A stretch of 64,000 bases of DNA from Diphasiastrum complanatum (lineage: Eukaryota; Streptophyta; Lycopodiopsida; Lycopodiales; Lycopodiaceae). This document shows, piece by piece, positions 46,201-57,500 of the stretch. The DNA lies in assembly GCA_029204225.1 (NCBI GenBank), contig CM055097.1, forward strand, positions 1,471,414-1,535,413, in the 5' to 3' direction. Below the pieces are notes generated by a model that saw nothing but the letters and a program-made list of their open reading frames with translations, searched no databases and was not told where the DNA came from. Positions within the stretch are counted from its first letter, which is position 1; every line of letters starts with the position of its first letter. The position numbers and the translations under genes are program-made.

Positions 46201-47451
46201 TATTTCGGAATTGTTAAGTTTGTGTACCTAGGGATGATGAGCTCAAACGTAAGATTTTGTTTGAATGTCATGACATACCCTGTGCAGGACATCCCGGTAT
46301 ACACAGGACTCTGGACTTGGTTAAAAGAGAATTTTATTGGCCAAAGCTCAAGCCATATGTCGAGTCATATGTTGTTAAATGCAAACCCTGTCAACTAGCA
46401 AAGGCTAAACACCATAAGTCTGGTGGTTTGCTGCATCTGTTAGATATCCGTAATAAGAAATGGGAAAGCATATCTATGGATTTTGTAGTAGGACTTCCAC
46501 AAACCCAATGACAAAATGATTCTATTTGGGCTGTAGTGGATCGGTTAACTAAATTAGCTACATTCATACCAGTCAAGTCAACTATAAAGGCTTTTGAATT
46601 AGCCTAGATCTTTGTTAATGGATTATTTTTGGTTGTATGGTCTGCCCAGTGACATTATTAGTAATAGAGATTCTAAGTTCACAGGTCACTTTTGGTCAGC
46701 AGTATTCCATAAATTGGAAACTTCTTTGAGTTTAAGTTCTTCTGATCATCATGAATCAGATGGCCAGACAGAAAGGACTAATTAAACTATGGAAGATATT
46801 TTGAGGATGTATGTTTCTCATTGAAAAGATTATCTCCCATTGGTTGAGTTTGCATATAATAGTAGAAAACATTTTGCTACATGTTACAGTCCTTTTATGC
46901 TTATGTACGGTTTTCAACCTAGATCTCTAGTAAATGTTGAGAAGAAGTCTATTAAGATCCAGAAGGTTGTTGATTTTTTGCATGATATGCAAGAGATGTT
47001 GCAAGTGGCTAAGGATAGTATCTGTAGTGTTCAGGATAGAGCTAAACAATATACCGATCTTAAGAGATCTCCAAGAGATTTTAAAGTTGATAACTGTGTA
47101 TATCTTAGGATACCAAAATATTCTAAGACATTACGTACAAGAAGCATTATAAACTATCTATCCGTTATGTGGACCTTTCAAGATTGTACGTAGAATTGGT
47201 CTTTGGCATATGAGCTCGATCTTCAAGGAAAATCGATTGCACACTCAGTATTTCATGTAAGTTGTATGAAACTAAGTTTACATGAAGGTGATATAGTTGG
47301 ATCGGATGAGGATTTATCCCAATTGGAAGATTTGTCGTTCAATGTACCTTTGGAACCTGAGAAAGTGCTCAGAACCAGAGATAAACAATTGAGAAATCGT
47401 TCTTTCTCTGAGTGCTTAATTCGGTGGAAAGGTCGTACTGATGCAGTTTAA
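43212..47451 (+). pseudogene. Gypsy element copy 1, Gag-Pol with chromodomain
   Basis: Gag from ATG 43212 (MAEETSNQVVNLG) with NWLAKWSSYFNLHG and KVSSWWRDL; knuckle CFVCKKPGHMMKFCPERKK (about 44031); protease LLDSGSTHNFINSRLVHKL (about 44250). About 690 bp are then deleted, and RT resumes at 44595 ([49 protein letters not shown]; the YxDD box reads FLVDIL). RNase H RTDASDVAVGAVLLQ, integrase GHPGIHRTLDLVKREF, YVVKCKPCQLAKAKH, SMDFVVGLPQ, and a chromodomain-like SFSECLIRWKGRTD at the end. Stops and frameshifts throughout. No 5' LTR: it is joined directly to Copia-3. Confidence 0.88.
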
Positions 47452-47462
47452 GGAGAGAAGAA

Positions 47463-47950
47463 TGTTATATCCATGACCAATACATAGGATACAGTATACT
47501 CCTAGTCTTGAATACATGGTACTCCAATGAAACAAGCTGTTAGTTATGCCACGTCATACTGGACGTGACCCGAAAGTAACTAATATCCTTGTGAGGCCCA
47601 GAACACACTAAATGGAGTTTAGACAAGGTATGAGACAGTGTATGCATGTGTAGAGTTATCAATAGCAATTCTATGAATAGTTGTTCCATGCTTAGGACTC
47701 TATTCTTGATGAATCTATGTATAGAGAACTTAGGGCTATGCATGGCTATGTGCCCAAAATGCTTTTGGCTCTATATATTGGATCCAAACTCGCCCTACTC
47801 CTCATTATGGTTGTGGATTCATTGCCAGGCTCTCACTCTACATTCATGCTTCTTGTTCCTTGGCTTGGGGGTGAAGCTTCTAGCGTTTGATTGGATGCTT
47901 CTACTTGGTTTGGTGGTTTCTCCATAGTGTGTATCCATTGTGTTTGTGAT
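47463..47950 (+). repeat. Probable 3' LTR of gypsy copy 1 (right end approximate)
   Basis: Starts TGTTATATCCATGACC right after a purine tract (GGAGAGAAGAA) that follows the gypsy stop codon, and contains a TATATATTGG at about 47773. With no 5' LTR to compare, the right end is only estimated. Confidence 0.5.
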
Positions 47951-47964
47951 TTGTAAGCAGGATC

Positions 47965-48451
47965 TAAAGAGCTTCCCTCATAATCATAGGGTCTAAAATA
48001 TCGCCTTGTAGGGTTTGGAGTTGGACATATTCAGAGGCAAATATCTTTTGAATGACATAAGGTCCTTGGCCAAAAAATTTGAGTTTTTCTTTAAATGCTT
48101 TGGCTTGGTATAACAAGACCTTATGTTCGACCTGAATTTCTTTGAGTTTTAGGGATCAATCATGCCATGCCTTTTGTCGACGTTCGTGGACTTGTTGAGC
48201 ATGAATGCTGATCCGACGTGTTTCACACAGTTGTTCCAGATGAAATAACCGTTCGCTAGAATATGTCGATTATCTAGCTCGAGATTATAGGCTACTTGAA
48301 GGGATGGAATATGGAATTTGATGGGCATAATGGATTCTTGTCCATATACTAATTGGAAAGGGGTTAAGCTAGTGATACTTAATGTCAATGTGCTTACTCC
48401 TAGAATGAAATCTGGAGTGGGCTGATAAAGCAATGGCACTTTGATTATCAC
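47965..48451 (-). pseudogene. Gypsy integrase C-terminal fragment, reversed
   Basis: Minus strand: TPFQLVYGQESIMPIKFHIP, NWNN-type region, VEHKVLLYQAKAFKEKLKFF and GQGPYVIQKIFASEYVQLQT ending at a stop near 47970. This is the tail of a gypsy integrase of another lineage. Truncated on the 5' side, with one in-frame stop. Confidence 0.75.
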
Positions 48452-48483
48452 AAATCAGGATTGTCGGAGCATATTGATTCAGA

Positions 48484-49028
48484 CTAATATTTGAAAGTAA
48501 GTTTCTCATCCCTTGCTTCCTTTGTAGCTTGAGAGACTGTGATATACTCTGACTTAGTGGAAGATAGAGCTATCAAAGTTTGCTTGTGACTGTTCCATGA
48601 AATAGGACCATTGTTGAGAAAGAATGTAAATCTTGAAGTGGATTTATGAGTGTCTACATCTCCTGCCCAACTTGCATCTAAAAAACCACTGAGAATATTG
48701 AGTTTGTTGTTGTTGACTCCTCCATAACAAATGCAAAAGTCCATAGTAGCTCAAAGATATCTCATGACTTTGATAAGAGTCTTCCAATGTGTTATACCAG
48801 GATTGGTTATACCAAGATTGGTCATATACTGACTGCAAAAGCTATGTCTGGTCTGTTACAGATCATTATGTACATAAGAGATCCTATTATCGAATGATAA
48901 GAATACTCACGCATCTTCTCCTTCTCTTTGATTGTTTGGGGACACTGGTCCTTCGACATCTTGAGCCCTAGATCCATTGGTGAGAGCTGATGCGAAAAAA
49001 AATGTGGAACGCAAATTGCAAATATCAA
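48484..49028 (-). pseudogene. Copia RT/RNase H fragment, reversed
   Basis: 49028-48822 has YSYHSIIGSLMYIMICNRPD; 48744-48484 has GFLDASWAGDVDTHKSTSRF, FFLNNGPISWNSHKQ and LSSTKSEYITVSQATKEA. RNase H of copia type; RT front, integrase and Gag missing. Confidence 0.8.
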
Positions 49029-49109
49029 TTAGACTCTGAAAAGAAACGAAATGAAATGAAGCAAAACTGGACGAAATGAAACGAAACGAGACGAAACTTG
49101 AACAAGCTC

Positions 49110-49734
49110 TGATATTGACATTGCTAAAGTGAAATCAAATTAATCACGAACGAAAAAACAATTCGAATGGATTTCAAATATGATTGCTGGTCACTGCCGG
49201 CTATATCATTTCTACAATCCTCCAGAATGTAGACAGACACTGTTGACCTACGTTTTAGATTAATACAACATTCAACAAAAACTGAACCAGTGTGCGGAAT
49301 AGATAAAACAAGTGAGTGAGATACACAAGCAATAGCAGACAATAATTCATTCAATATCAGACAAAATTAAGAGTGATATGTGCATAATAGCTACAGTATC
49401 ATCTCAGTGATCTTCTTGTTTTTCGAGCATTGTATGACAGACCCACACAGTGCGTTGGCGTGAGGAAAGCAATGTTCTCCCATGAGTAATGTCTTGCTTA
49501 CTAGCGGACTTCTTGGATCTCTATGGATCCTGCTTATAAAACTTGTCTCGCTTGCAAGCGGACTTCTATTCTGTGTGTTGTCTATTTTTATCTGCTATTG
49601 TATGTATCTTATACCTTCAGAGTAGCATACCAGATTAGATAGACTAAACGATCTATAACTAATCATAGATTAAAAGAGAGATGGGTGAGGCACGTCTTAA
49701 CGCTCTTTTCCACTGACGTCATCATATCATATCA
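49110..49734 (-). repeat. Copia-type LTR shared by two internal fragments
   Basis: 625 bp with TGATAT..ATATCA ends. On its left, read on minus, comes TATCAGAGCTTG, a primer-binding-like site; on its right, a copia coding fragment of the same orientation. It therefore looks like the 5' LTR of one fragment and the 3' LTR of another. Confidence 0.6.
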
Positions 49735-49767
49735 GGATTTTGTACTTCATGGTACTTGCATGATCTT

Positions 49768-50397
49768 CTAGAATTGGCTCATTCTGGACACAACATAAGC
49801 AATGTCAGGATGCGTGTTACCTGCAAGGTACATCAGCGATCCGATCAGCTTCCTGTATGGTGTAAACTGCATCAACTCTCGTTCTTCTTCAGTCTTCGAA
49901 CAGTCTTCATTCGTCAGGACTGTTCCTACAAGCATGGGAGTATTTGCTCCTTTGCAACTCAGCATGCCGAAATCTTCTAGGATTTTTTGGGTATATCTAG
50001 ACTGATGAAGGTACAATTTGCCTCCCTCATAGTCTCTGTCAATCTGTAAGCCAAGATAACATCTGGCTTCTCCCAGGTTTGCAATCTCGAAATGTTTCGA
50101 GATGTCATAATTCACCTCAGCATTAAGATCTTCACTTCTGCAGAATATCAGAGTGTCGTCCACATACACAACTACAATGATGATCTTCCCATCTGTAGTT
50201 CTTACATAAACATTGGAATCAGCCATTAGTGGCTTGAATCCTAAGGATTTCAAGGCTTGATCATTCTTCTTATACCATTGTTGTGCTGACTACTTCAGAC
50301 CGTAGATACTCCTATGCATTCTGCATGCATATGTAGGAAGTGAGTTCAAAATGTAGCCTGGAGGTTGATCCATGTAGACTTCCTCGTCTAGCAAGAT
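49768..50397 (-). pseudogene. Copia reverse transcriptase fragment, reversed
   Basis: From the right: EEVYMDQPPGYILNSLP, MHRSIYGLK, a stop, QQWYKKNDQALKSLGFKP, IIVVVYVDDTLIFCRSEDL (YVDD active site), LGLQIDRDYEGGKLYLHQSR, YRKLIGSLMYLAGNTHPD. The RNase H end seen in unit 2 (62070-61722) is deleted here. Confidence 0.85.
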
Positions 50398-50990
50398 GAT
50401 AAAAAGAAACAATTCTCATTGTATTTTATTGATATGAAATGCTATACATTAAATCACACTTGACCAAAAATTGGACGGAACTTTTAGTAACTTTGTAATA
50501 CATGCTTGACTTCCTAGGTTTGAAACTTTGGGTTTAGAATGTAAGGATTGTAGCTCTTTCGCCCTTTCGCCCTTTTTGTAACTTGGGGTTGAATGGCTAG
50601 TGAGTGGGTAAGGGTTCTACATTGTATTAGATGAATGGAGATCAAATCTACCCTAAGGCGCATGCATCAATGAAGGTTTAGTGAAATCAATGCACCTACA
50701 ACTCGCTCAAAAAAACATCAAAAAATGATTAAGTTATGATGATTTACCACTAACATTGCCTTTCATGTACACTAAATAGTAAAACAATTTTGTGGACATT
50801 GGCCTCTTCCATGCTATTTTCACGCATGTGATGCCACACTTTAACTTCTAGTCGAACTATTTGATAGGCTTCCAAGTTTTTATTTATTTATTTTATTTAA
50901 TTAATTAATCTATTTTTCCAGTTTTTCATTCTTAAAGGTTGCTCTTGCAAGGAAAAGGCCACAACAATGATCGCCAAAGCCAGATTGTCG
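50398..50990. other. Non-coding spacer, possibly LTR or leader sequence
   Basis: AT-rich, with a short tandem GCCCTTTCGCCCTTT near 50563 and a TTTATTTATTTTATTTAATT run near 50880. The same sequence occurs in unit 2 (62941-63480). No gene seen. Confidence 0.5.
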
Positions 50991-51596
50991 AAGCAAGACT
51001 ATCCAAGCACAAAAGATGAGAGATAGAAGATGGAGAAAGTACCATATTATAACCTGATTGGTAGTATGATGTACCTTACAATTTGTACCAGACCTAACTT
51101 GGCATTCTCTGTCTACTCACTTAGTCAATTCTCTTCCAATCCTGGCATGGCACATTGGCTGATGGCGAAACGAATACTACAATATCTGAAAGGCACTCTC
51201 AATTTGGGATTGACCTACAAAGCAGAAGATGAATTTATGTTGCAACACTACAGTGATGCAAGCTGGGTGAGCTGCAAGGATGACATCAAGTCCATGACAG
51301 GCGGATGTTCGATAGCGTGCGGAACAGTGATCAGGTGGACATGCAAGAAGCAGACACTTGTAGCTCAATCCTCGCGCGAAGCCGAATATGTGGCAGCATC
51401 GAAGGTGGCAAATGAGGTAATGTCATTAAAGATGATGCTGGAGGCAACCAGCATACAACACAAAGACCCTTCCATCATGAAGATGGATTCTCATAGTGCC
51501 ATTTACTTAGCCCAGGATCTAGTGTTCCATTCAAAAACCAAACACATAAAGTACCATCACATTCGAGATCTGATCTCGAAAGGACAGCAAAAATGA
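50991..51596 (+). pseudogene. Copia RNase H fragment (plus strand)
   Basis: Reads MEKVPYYNLIGSMMYLTICT, RPNLAFSVYSLSQFSSNPGM, YSDASWVSCKDDIKSMTGG, LVAQSSREAEYVAASKVANE, MDSHSAIYLAQD and HSKTKHIKYHHIRDLI: RT tail plus RNase H of a copia family. No LTR follows directly. Repeated at 63483 on. Confidence 0.8.
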
Positions 51597-51857
51597 GAGT
51601 GAAAATGAGAGGGAAGGTTTTGTTTTCTTAGAGTCAAGTCCTAAGGCTGTTGCTTATGTAAATGTTAATGAAGTTGAATTAGTGACATCCAACACCTATT
51701 GTAAGGAGTTCACCTAGGGAGAGCAAAGAGATATTGTTTTTTAACCTTGTCATGGATCTTGGTGGTGACAAAAAATGGGAGGATCTAAACAATAAAGGTT
51801 TGAAAGGACTCGGCTGTCTCTAAGTTTTGAGAGCCTCTCTTATTTGGGTGTTCAAAG

Positions 51858-52405
51858 GTGAAGACGATGGAGTCAAAATGGAGCAGGAAGAAAGAAAGAA
51901 ACAACCAACAACCTGAGAAAATGAAAGAAGAGAAAGGAGATGAAACGTGCCAGAAAAGGAGGAAAGTCCCATACAAACTCGTCAAAAAGTATGAGAAGCC
52001 GAAGAAAGTCATTGAGCTCAGTGTTACTATCGGTGTTGGCAGCATAGACATAGACCCGTCCTTGCTAGTAGTTATGGAGAGGTTCTTGCAAAGAGAATGC
52101 ATCGCAGGCTTGTGCGACTGGAAAGAGGGGTAGCTTATTGCATTGCACATGCAAATGATTTGCAAGTGCTTGGCGTCAAGCGTTTTAAACGTAAATTATC
52201 TAACCAAATCGTATTTTTTGGCAATATTGTTTTGTGTCGTTATTTACAACAGAAAGGCATTCACACGTGGCACAGAATGATTGGATACTGTTAGGCAAAG
52301 AACATTTCCAATTCGTGCTGCATGGTGTGATAGAAGAAGATATGGAGAAAGGACGTGAGTAATATATGAAGTATGGCGCCTTGAAAAGCAAGGAAGGAAA
52401 AGTTG
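51858..52405 (+). pseudogene. Rolling-circle (HUH/replitron-like) Rep fragment, tentative
   Basis: A basic stretch is followed by VIELSVTIGVGSIDIDPSLL and VMERFLQRECIAGLC; after a frame change the DNA near 52130-52170 codes AYCIAHANDLQ, where a His-rich HLHxQ-type motif would be expected. Then TWHRMIGYC (about 52266), a stop, and KEHFQFVLHGVIEEDMEKG and YMKYGALK. The order VGVG..P..L....F.....AGL ... T.H.MIGYC.KD...HF ... G...Y..YG recalls plant and oomycete rolling-circle transposon Rep proteins from memory. The HUH motif itself is damaged, so this is tentative. It ends exactly at the start of duplication unit 2. Confidence 0.4.
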
Positions 52406-52408
52406 TTA

Positions 52409-54290
52409 AAATCACACAGAAGGCCTTTTCCTAGATCAAGTATCAAAACAAAGCAACCATTTGAACTAGTCACTCAAATGTTCATTTTTCATCAACTAAG
52501 AGGAAAGGAGGAGCAAATCGCTTTGTTTCTTTTGTGGATGATTATACAAGATATTCTTGGATCTATATGTTGTCTTCTAAAGCCATGGTCTATGATGATT
52601 TTCTTACTTTCAAAGCTTATGTAGAAAAGCATTTTCCTTTCAAGTTGAAAGCTTTGAGAAGTGATAGTGGAGGAGAATACATCTCCAATAAGTTTAAAGA
52701 CCTTTGTGAGAGAGAGGGCATTCAAAGAGAGTTTTCTTGTTCATATACTCCTCAGCAAAATGGAGTAACTGAGAGAAAAAATAGAACTTTGTGTGAATGT
52801 GCAAAAGCCATTAGGCTAGAAGCTTCTCTGCCTAAAGAATTTTTGGGAGAGGCAGTTGCATGTGCAAACTATCTTTGTAATAGGCTTTCAAATCTTGCAA
52901 TAGGAGGAAAAACACCATTTGAGATGTTGTATAAAAAAAAGCCTAAGGTAGATTATTTTGGGATTTTTGGCTGTGTATATTTTGTACATGTGCCTATAGA
53001 AACTAGGAAGAAGGAAGATCCTAGTGCAGTTAAAGGATTTTTTTGTAGGATATGCATCCACTAAAAAAGCATACAAAGTATATCTCCCCTCTACTGACAA
53101 GAATGTTGTTAGTAGAGATGTGATCTTCCATGAAGATCAAAAATTTAACTTGGATGATGCACAGGTCAAGGAGTCTCATGCAAGATCAATCATCAATCTT
53201 GATGTTGTTCAAGAAGAGGTGAGGCTGAGGCTTGAGGAGGAGCAAATTCAAGCTACTACACAAAGAAGATGTACACGAGCAAGATCTGAGCCAGGTAGGC
53301 TCACATATGATGCTGAAGGAAGGCAAGTGGAAGGTGAAACTTCCTATCATGCACTTTTCATATCAGATGAAGAGCCTAAGGATGTCCAAGAAGCACTTCA
53401 ATCTGAGAAGTGGGTTGAAGAAATGACCCAAGAGTTTGAAGCCTTGATGTCAAATAACACATGGGAGCTTGTGGAGCCACCAAACAACATGCATATGATT
53501 GGACGTAAGTGGGTATTTATAATCAAGTATAATCATGATGGATCTATCAATAAGTATAAAGCAAGACTTTGTGCCAAAGGCTACTCACAAATCAAAGGGC
53601 TTGATGATGAAGACACCTTTGCACCAGTTGCAAACATGGTAACAATCCGAATACTCATATCTCTTGCATGTTTTGACAAATGGAGTATGTTCCAGCTTGA
53701 TGTTTCTAATGCATTTCTCAATGGTTACCTTGAGGAGGAGATTTATATGGAGCAGCCTCCAGGTTTTGTGAAGGAAGGTGATGAATTAAAAGTTTGTCTT
53801 TTGTTCAAAAGTCTGTATGGACTGAAACAGGCACCAAGGTCTTGGTATGCAAGGCTCAACTCCTATCTCATATCACTCGGATTTGTTCTAAGTGAATATG
53901 ACCCTTCTCTGTACTATAAGTTTGTAGATAACTTTGTAATTATACTTCTCATCTATGTAGATGACATCATTCTTTGTGAAAATAATGAGAAGCTCGTTGA
54001 AGAAACTAAGCATGCACTTGGTAGTGAGTTTAAGATGCAGGACTTAGGTGAAACACTATATTCTACGCCTTGAAATAGATTTTTGGAAAGGTCATGCATT
54101 TATAAGCCAAAGTAGATATGCACGTTCCATGCTCAAAAAATTCAATGGAAAACTGTAAAGGCATAGATACACCTATGGAACACACTGTAAAAGTTCCTAT
54201 GAAAGATGATGAAAAATTCTTTCTGGACATCACTATTTATAGGAGTCTTATTGGCTCACTTATATGGTTCGGTTGCTTAATAACTGATGG
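52409..54290 (+). pseudogene. Copia-3-like fragment in unit 2 (integrase to RNase H)
   Basis: Much better preserved than unit 1. 52534-53064 codes integrase DDYTRYSWIYML, ALRSDSGGEYIS and TPQQNGVTERKNRTL; 53024-54073 codes GRLTYDAEGRQ, NNTWELVEPPNNMHMIGRKW, QLDVSNAFLNG, YMEQPPGF, SLYGLKQAPRSWY and ILLIYVDDIIL. It breaks off at GSLIWFG (54270), the same point as unit 1. Confidence 0.88.
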
Positions 54291-54520
54291 TCGATTTTTA
54301 TGAATTTTTAGGAAACATAAAATTTTTAAAAAAAAATTAAAAGTGTGAAAACTCAAAAATTTTAGGTTTTTTTTCAGTTTCTTGTAATGTCTATGAAATT
54401 GACTAAAAATAGTGATTTGATCATGCTGGAGTCAATTTCAATCAGTTTCGGTCAACTGTATTTCACTATGAGTTAATCTGATATTAACTAAATTTAGTAA
54501 TTTTCAGGATAGATTTCGAG

Positions 54521-57500
54521 ATGGCCGAAGAAACTTCAAATCAAGTTTTGAATCCAAGTGCGCCATCTTATATGGTGATTTGTCAGCATTTGAGTACGGT
54601 GCTCAATGATATGAATAATCGTAATCAAATGAGAGATCAACAAATGAAGGTTTTGTTGAATCAAGTCAAATTGATGTCTTCGCCCAATCTTGATTTTCAA
54701 CCAAAGGCTTATGCGGGGGAGAAGAAGGAGAAGAAACCTGAAGTCGTTGAGAACTGGCTGGCGAAGTGGAGTAGTTACTTCAATCTGCACGGTATTCCTG
54801 ATGAGAAGAAAATCGAAAGTGTTGTGTTGTTTTTACACGGCAAAGTGTCATCGTGGTGGCGAGATTTACTGAAGCCAACTACTTGGGATGCATTTGCGGA
54901 AGTTTTTAAAAAAGCTTTCATAGTTGTTGATGACGTTGACTGCAAGATGGGTACAAAGAGTTGAGACTCTTATATCTAGGAATTCATGGACCTATGGAAT
55001 AGGGTTCCATCATTCGATGCGAAGTTGGCATTTTGGTAGTTTGTTTGTTGTCCTAGGTTTGCCAGCTGACTATCAGAACAAATGCAGGTGAAATGTGCTT
55101 CAAAACCTCGAGGATGCGTTTTGGATTGCAAAAGCATATGATTCCACAATGGTGGCATCCAAGAAGCAGTCTGCACAAATTCCAACCACTTTGAAAACCA
55201 AGAAGGGTAAGAAGTGCGGTCTAGACCAAGCAAAATATTTTGACGAATTAGATCAAGCAGCATCGGAACCCAGGACGCTGAAGATAAAGAGATTTAAGAA
55301 ATCTATGTCCTGGGAAAAGGCTAAGAAAGAGAACTTATGTTTCGTCTGTAAGAAGCCTGGACATATGATGAAATTTTGTCCAGAAAGAAAGAAAGTGTCT
55401 ACTCACATGATTGAGATCCCAGGAGGCAATGGTAAGACTTTGGAAATTAACCTGACAAATTATGAGAGTGAATGTTCTTTCAGTACTACTTCTTTATTGC
55501 CTAATGGACTTTTTTGTTTAATTGGCATGGTTAAAGATCAAGAAGTGAGTATTTTATTGGATAGTGGTTCAACTCATAATTTTATTAATTCTCGTCTTGT
55601 GCATAAACTCAACTTGGAAACTGAAGCCAACAATCATAGATATAAAGTTTATCTAGCTTCAAGAGCAGAGTTGGAGACTTGGAACATAAAAGTCCCGAAG
55701 CTCCCAGTTTTGATGCAAGGACACACAGAATTAGTTAATTTTCATGTTTTAGACTTAGCCCGTACTGATTTAATCTTAGGTTATAAGTGGTTATTTAGTA
55801 AATTGCCATCTCTATAATTGATTTTGAGAAGCATGTTCTCACTTTCAAAGAGGGTGATAAGGTACTTACATTATTGGCAGTAATTTTGTACATCCTTTGG
55901 ATCAGATTTCTATAGTTAATGAAATGGAAACATTGAATTATTCTAAGTATGATGTTTTTTCAATATGTGATATTCTAGTTGTGGATGTTCCTGAAATGAA
56001 TCTAAATGGTTGTGAATTCTCAACAATTCTTAACTCAATAAATTTACATCATGAACAAGCAATGAAAGAACACATCATATGTCATGTGCCAAATCTAAAC
56101 AAATAGCAATTACAATGGAAGTAAAGCTATGAGCAAGAAAAGTACAAAGCAATCAAGATTACATATCCATAGAAAGCTAGAAACACAAAGATCTCCATAG
56201 TATCACAATAGAAATGAAATGAAAAGTACAAAGCAATGTAAATGAGCATGGATTCATGTAGATAGGGTACATGAGACCTAGCAATGGAGATCCCTATGGC
56301 TCACATTCACAAGGAAGCAAGAAGCTCTCAGCTTGCAAATGAGCCAAAAGATTCACAAAATGATGTCTCTTGCCTAGTTATAGACAATGCTCTTACTTAA
56401 GTTAACTTAACTATCTTGAGCTACATTGGGCCCTTGTTAAGTATTATTTAAGCTACATTGGGCCCTTGTTGGCCTATTATCCTTATTAATTACTTTGGAG
56501 GGCCTAAAGAGGGAACCGCCTTGTTCTTAAGGCTAATAGCTCCTTTTGGGCCTACAAAGCTTACAATGGACATTCTGATGCATTGATAAGCACTAATGTA
56601 CTAGTAGTATATGACATTATAAATGAATTCAAGGATGTTCTTCCATCTGAATTACCTCATGGCTTACCACAGTCTAGGTCAGTAGACCACAGGATTGAGT
56701 TAATTCCAAGAAGTCAACCTGTCTCTAGACAACCTTATAGGTTCTCTCATAAGGAAGAGACAGAGATTTCAAATCAAATAGAAAACTATCTGAGGATGAG
56801 ACATATACAACCTAGTAAATCACCATGGGACGCTTCTGTTCTTCTTAAAGTGAAGAAAGATGGAGGTTTTCGGATGTGTGTGGATTACAAGAGTCTTAAT
56901 AAAGTGACCATCAAAAATAAATATCCATACCCAGGATGGATGACCTTGTAGATCGCTTCGGTGGAGCTCGGTATTTCACCAAGATAGATCTCAAGACAGG
57001 GTATCATCAAATAAGAATAAAGTCGGAAGATGTCCAAAAGACAGGATTTTGTTTTAGATTTGGTCATTATGAATTCTTAGTGTTGCCATTTGGACTAACG
57101 AATGCTCTAGCAGCATTCCATCAAATGATAAACGATTTATTTTGTCCATATTTGGGGAAGTTTGTGGTTGTATTCTAAGATGAGATTCTCGTTTACAATA
57201 AATCCTTGGTGGAACATGTAGAACACTTAAAAATCGTCTTGATGAAACTCCGTTAGGAGTTTCTCTACGCTAAAGAGTCCAAGTCTGAATTCTTTAAGCA
57301 AGTCTCGATCATAAGATCACAATAAATGGAATCAAGATTGACGAGGATAAAATCAAGATTGTGATTGAGTGGCCAATTCTGGAAACTGTGAGACAAGTAA
57401 AGTCATTTTTAGGTTTTACACTTTTGTTCAAAAGATTTATTGAGGATTATGCTAAGTTAGCAGCACCACTTAATAATCTCACAAAAGGGTTTGTTAATTA

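Larger units (their letters stand above)
41077..52407. repeat. Direct duplication, unit 1
   Basis: Begins at AAAATCACACAGAAGGCC inside Copia-3 integrase; the same bases start unit 2 at about 52405. Features recur in the same order and orientation in unit 2 at offsets of about +11.3 kb (left), +11,969 (47.4-49.76 kb) and +12.5 kb (right). Unit 1 lacks about 690 bp of gypsy (near 44393) and about 527 bp of copia (near 49771). Confidence 0.85.

Noticed and set aside
47540-47927. Frames of 67-93 codons on both strands
   Set aside because: They lie in the probable gypsy LTR and recur unchanged in unit 2 only because the DNA is duplicated.
49020-49095. GAAACGAAACGAGACGAAAC run as telomere-like repeat
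   Set aside because: Units are irregular (ACGAAAYGAA) and do not match plant telomere TTTAGGG; simple low-complexity sequence.
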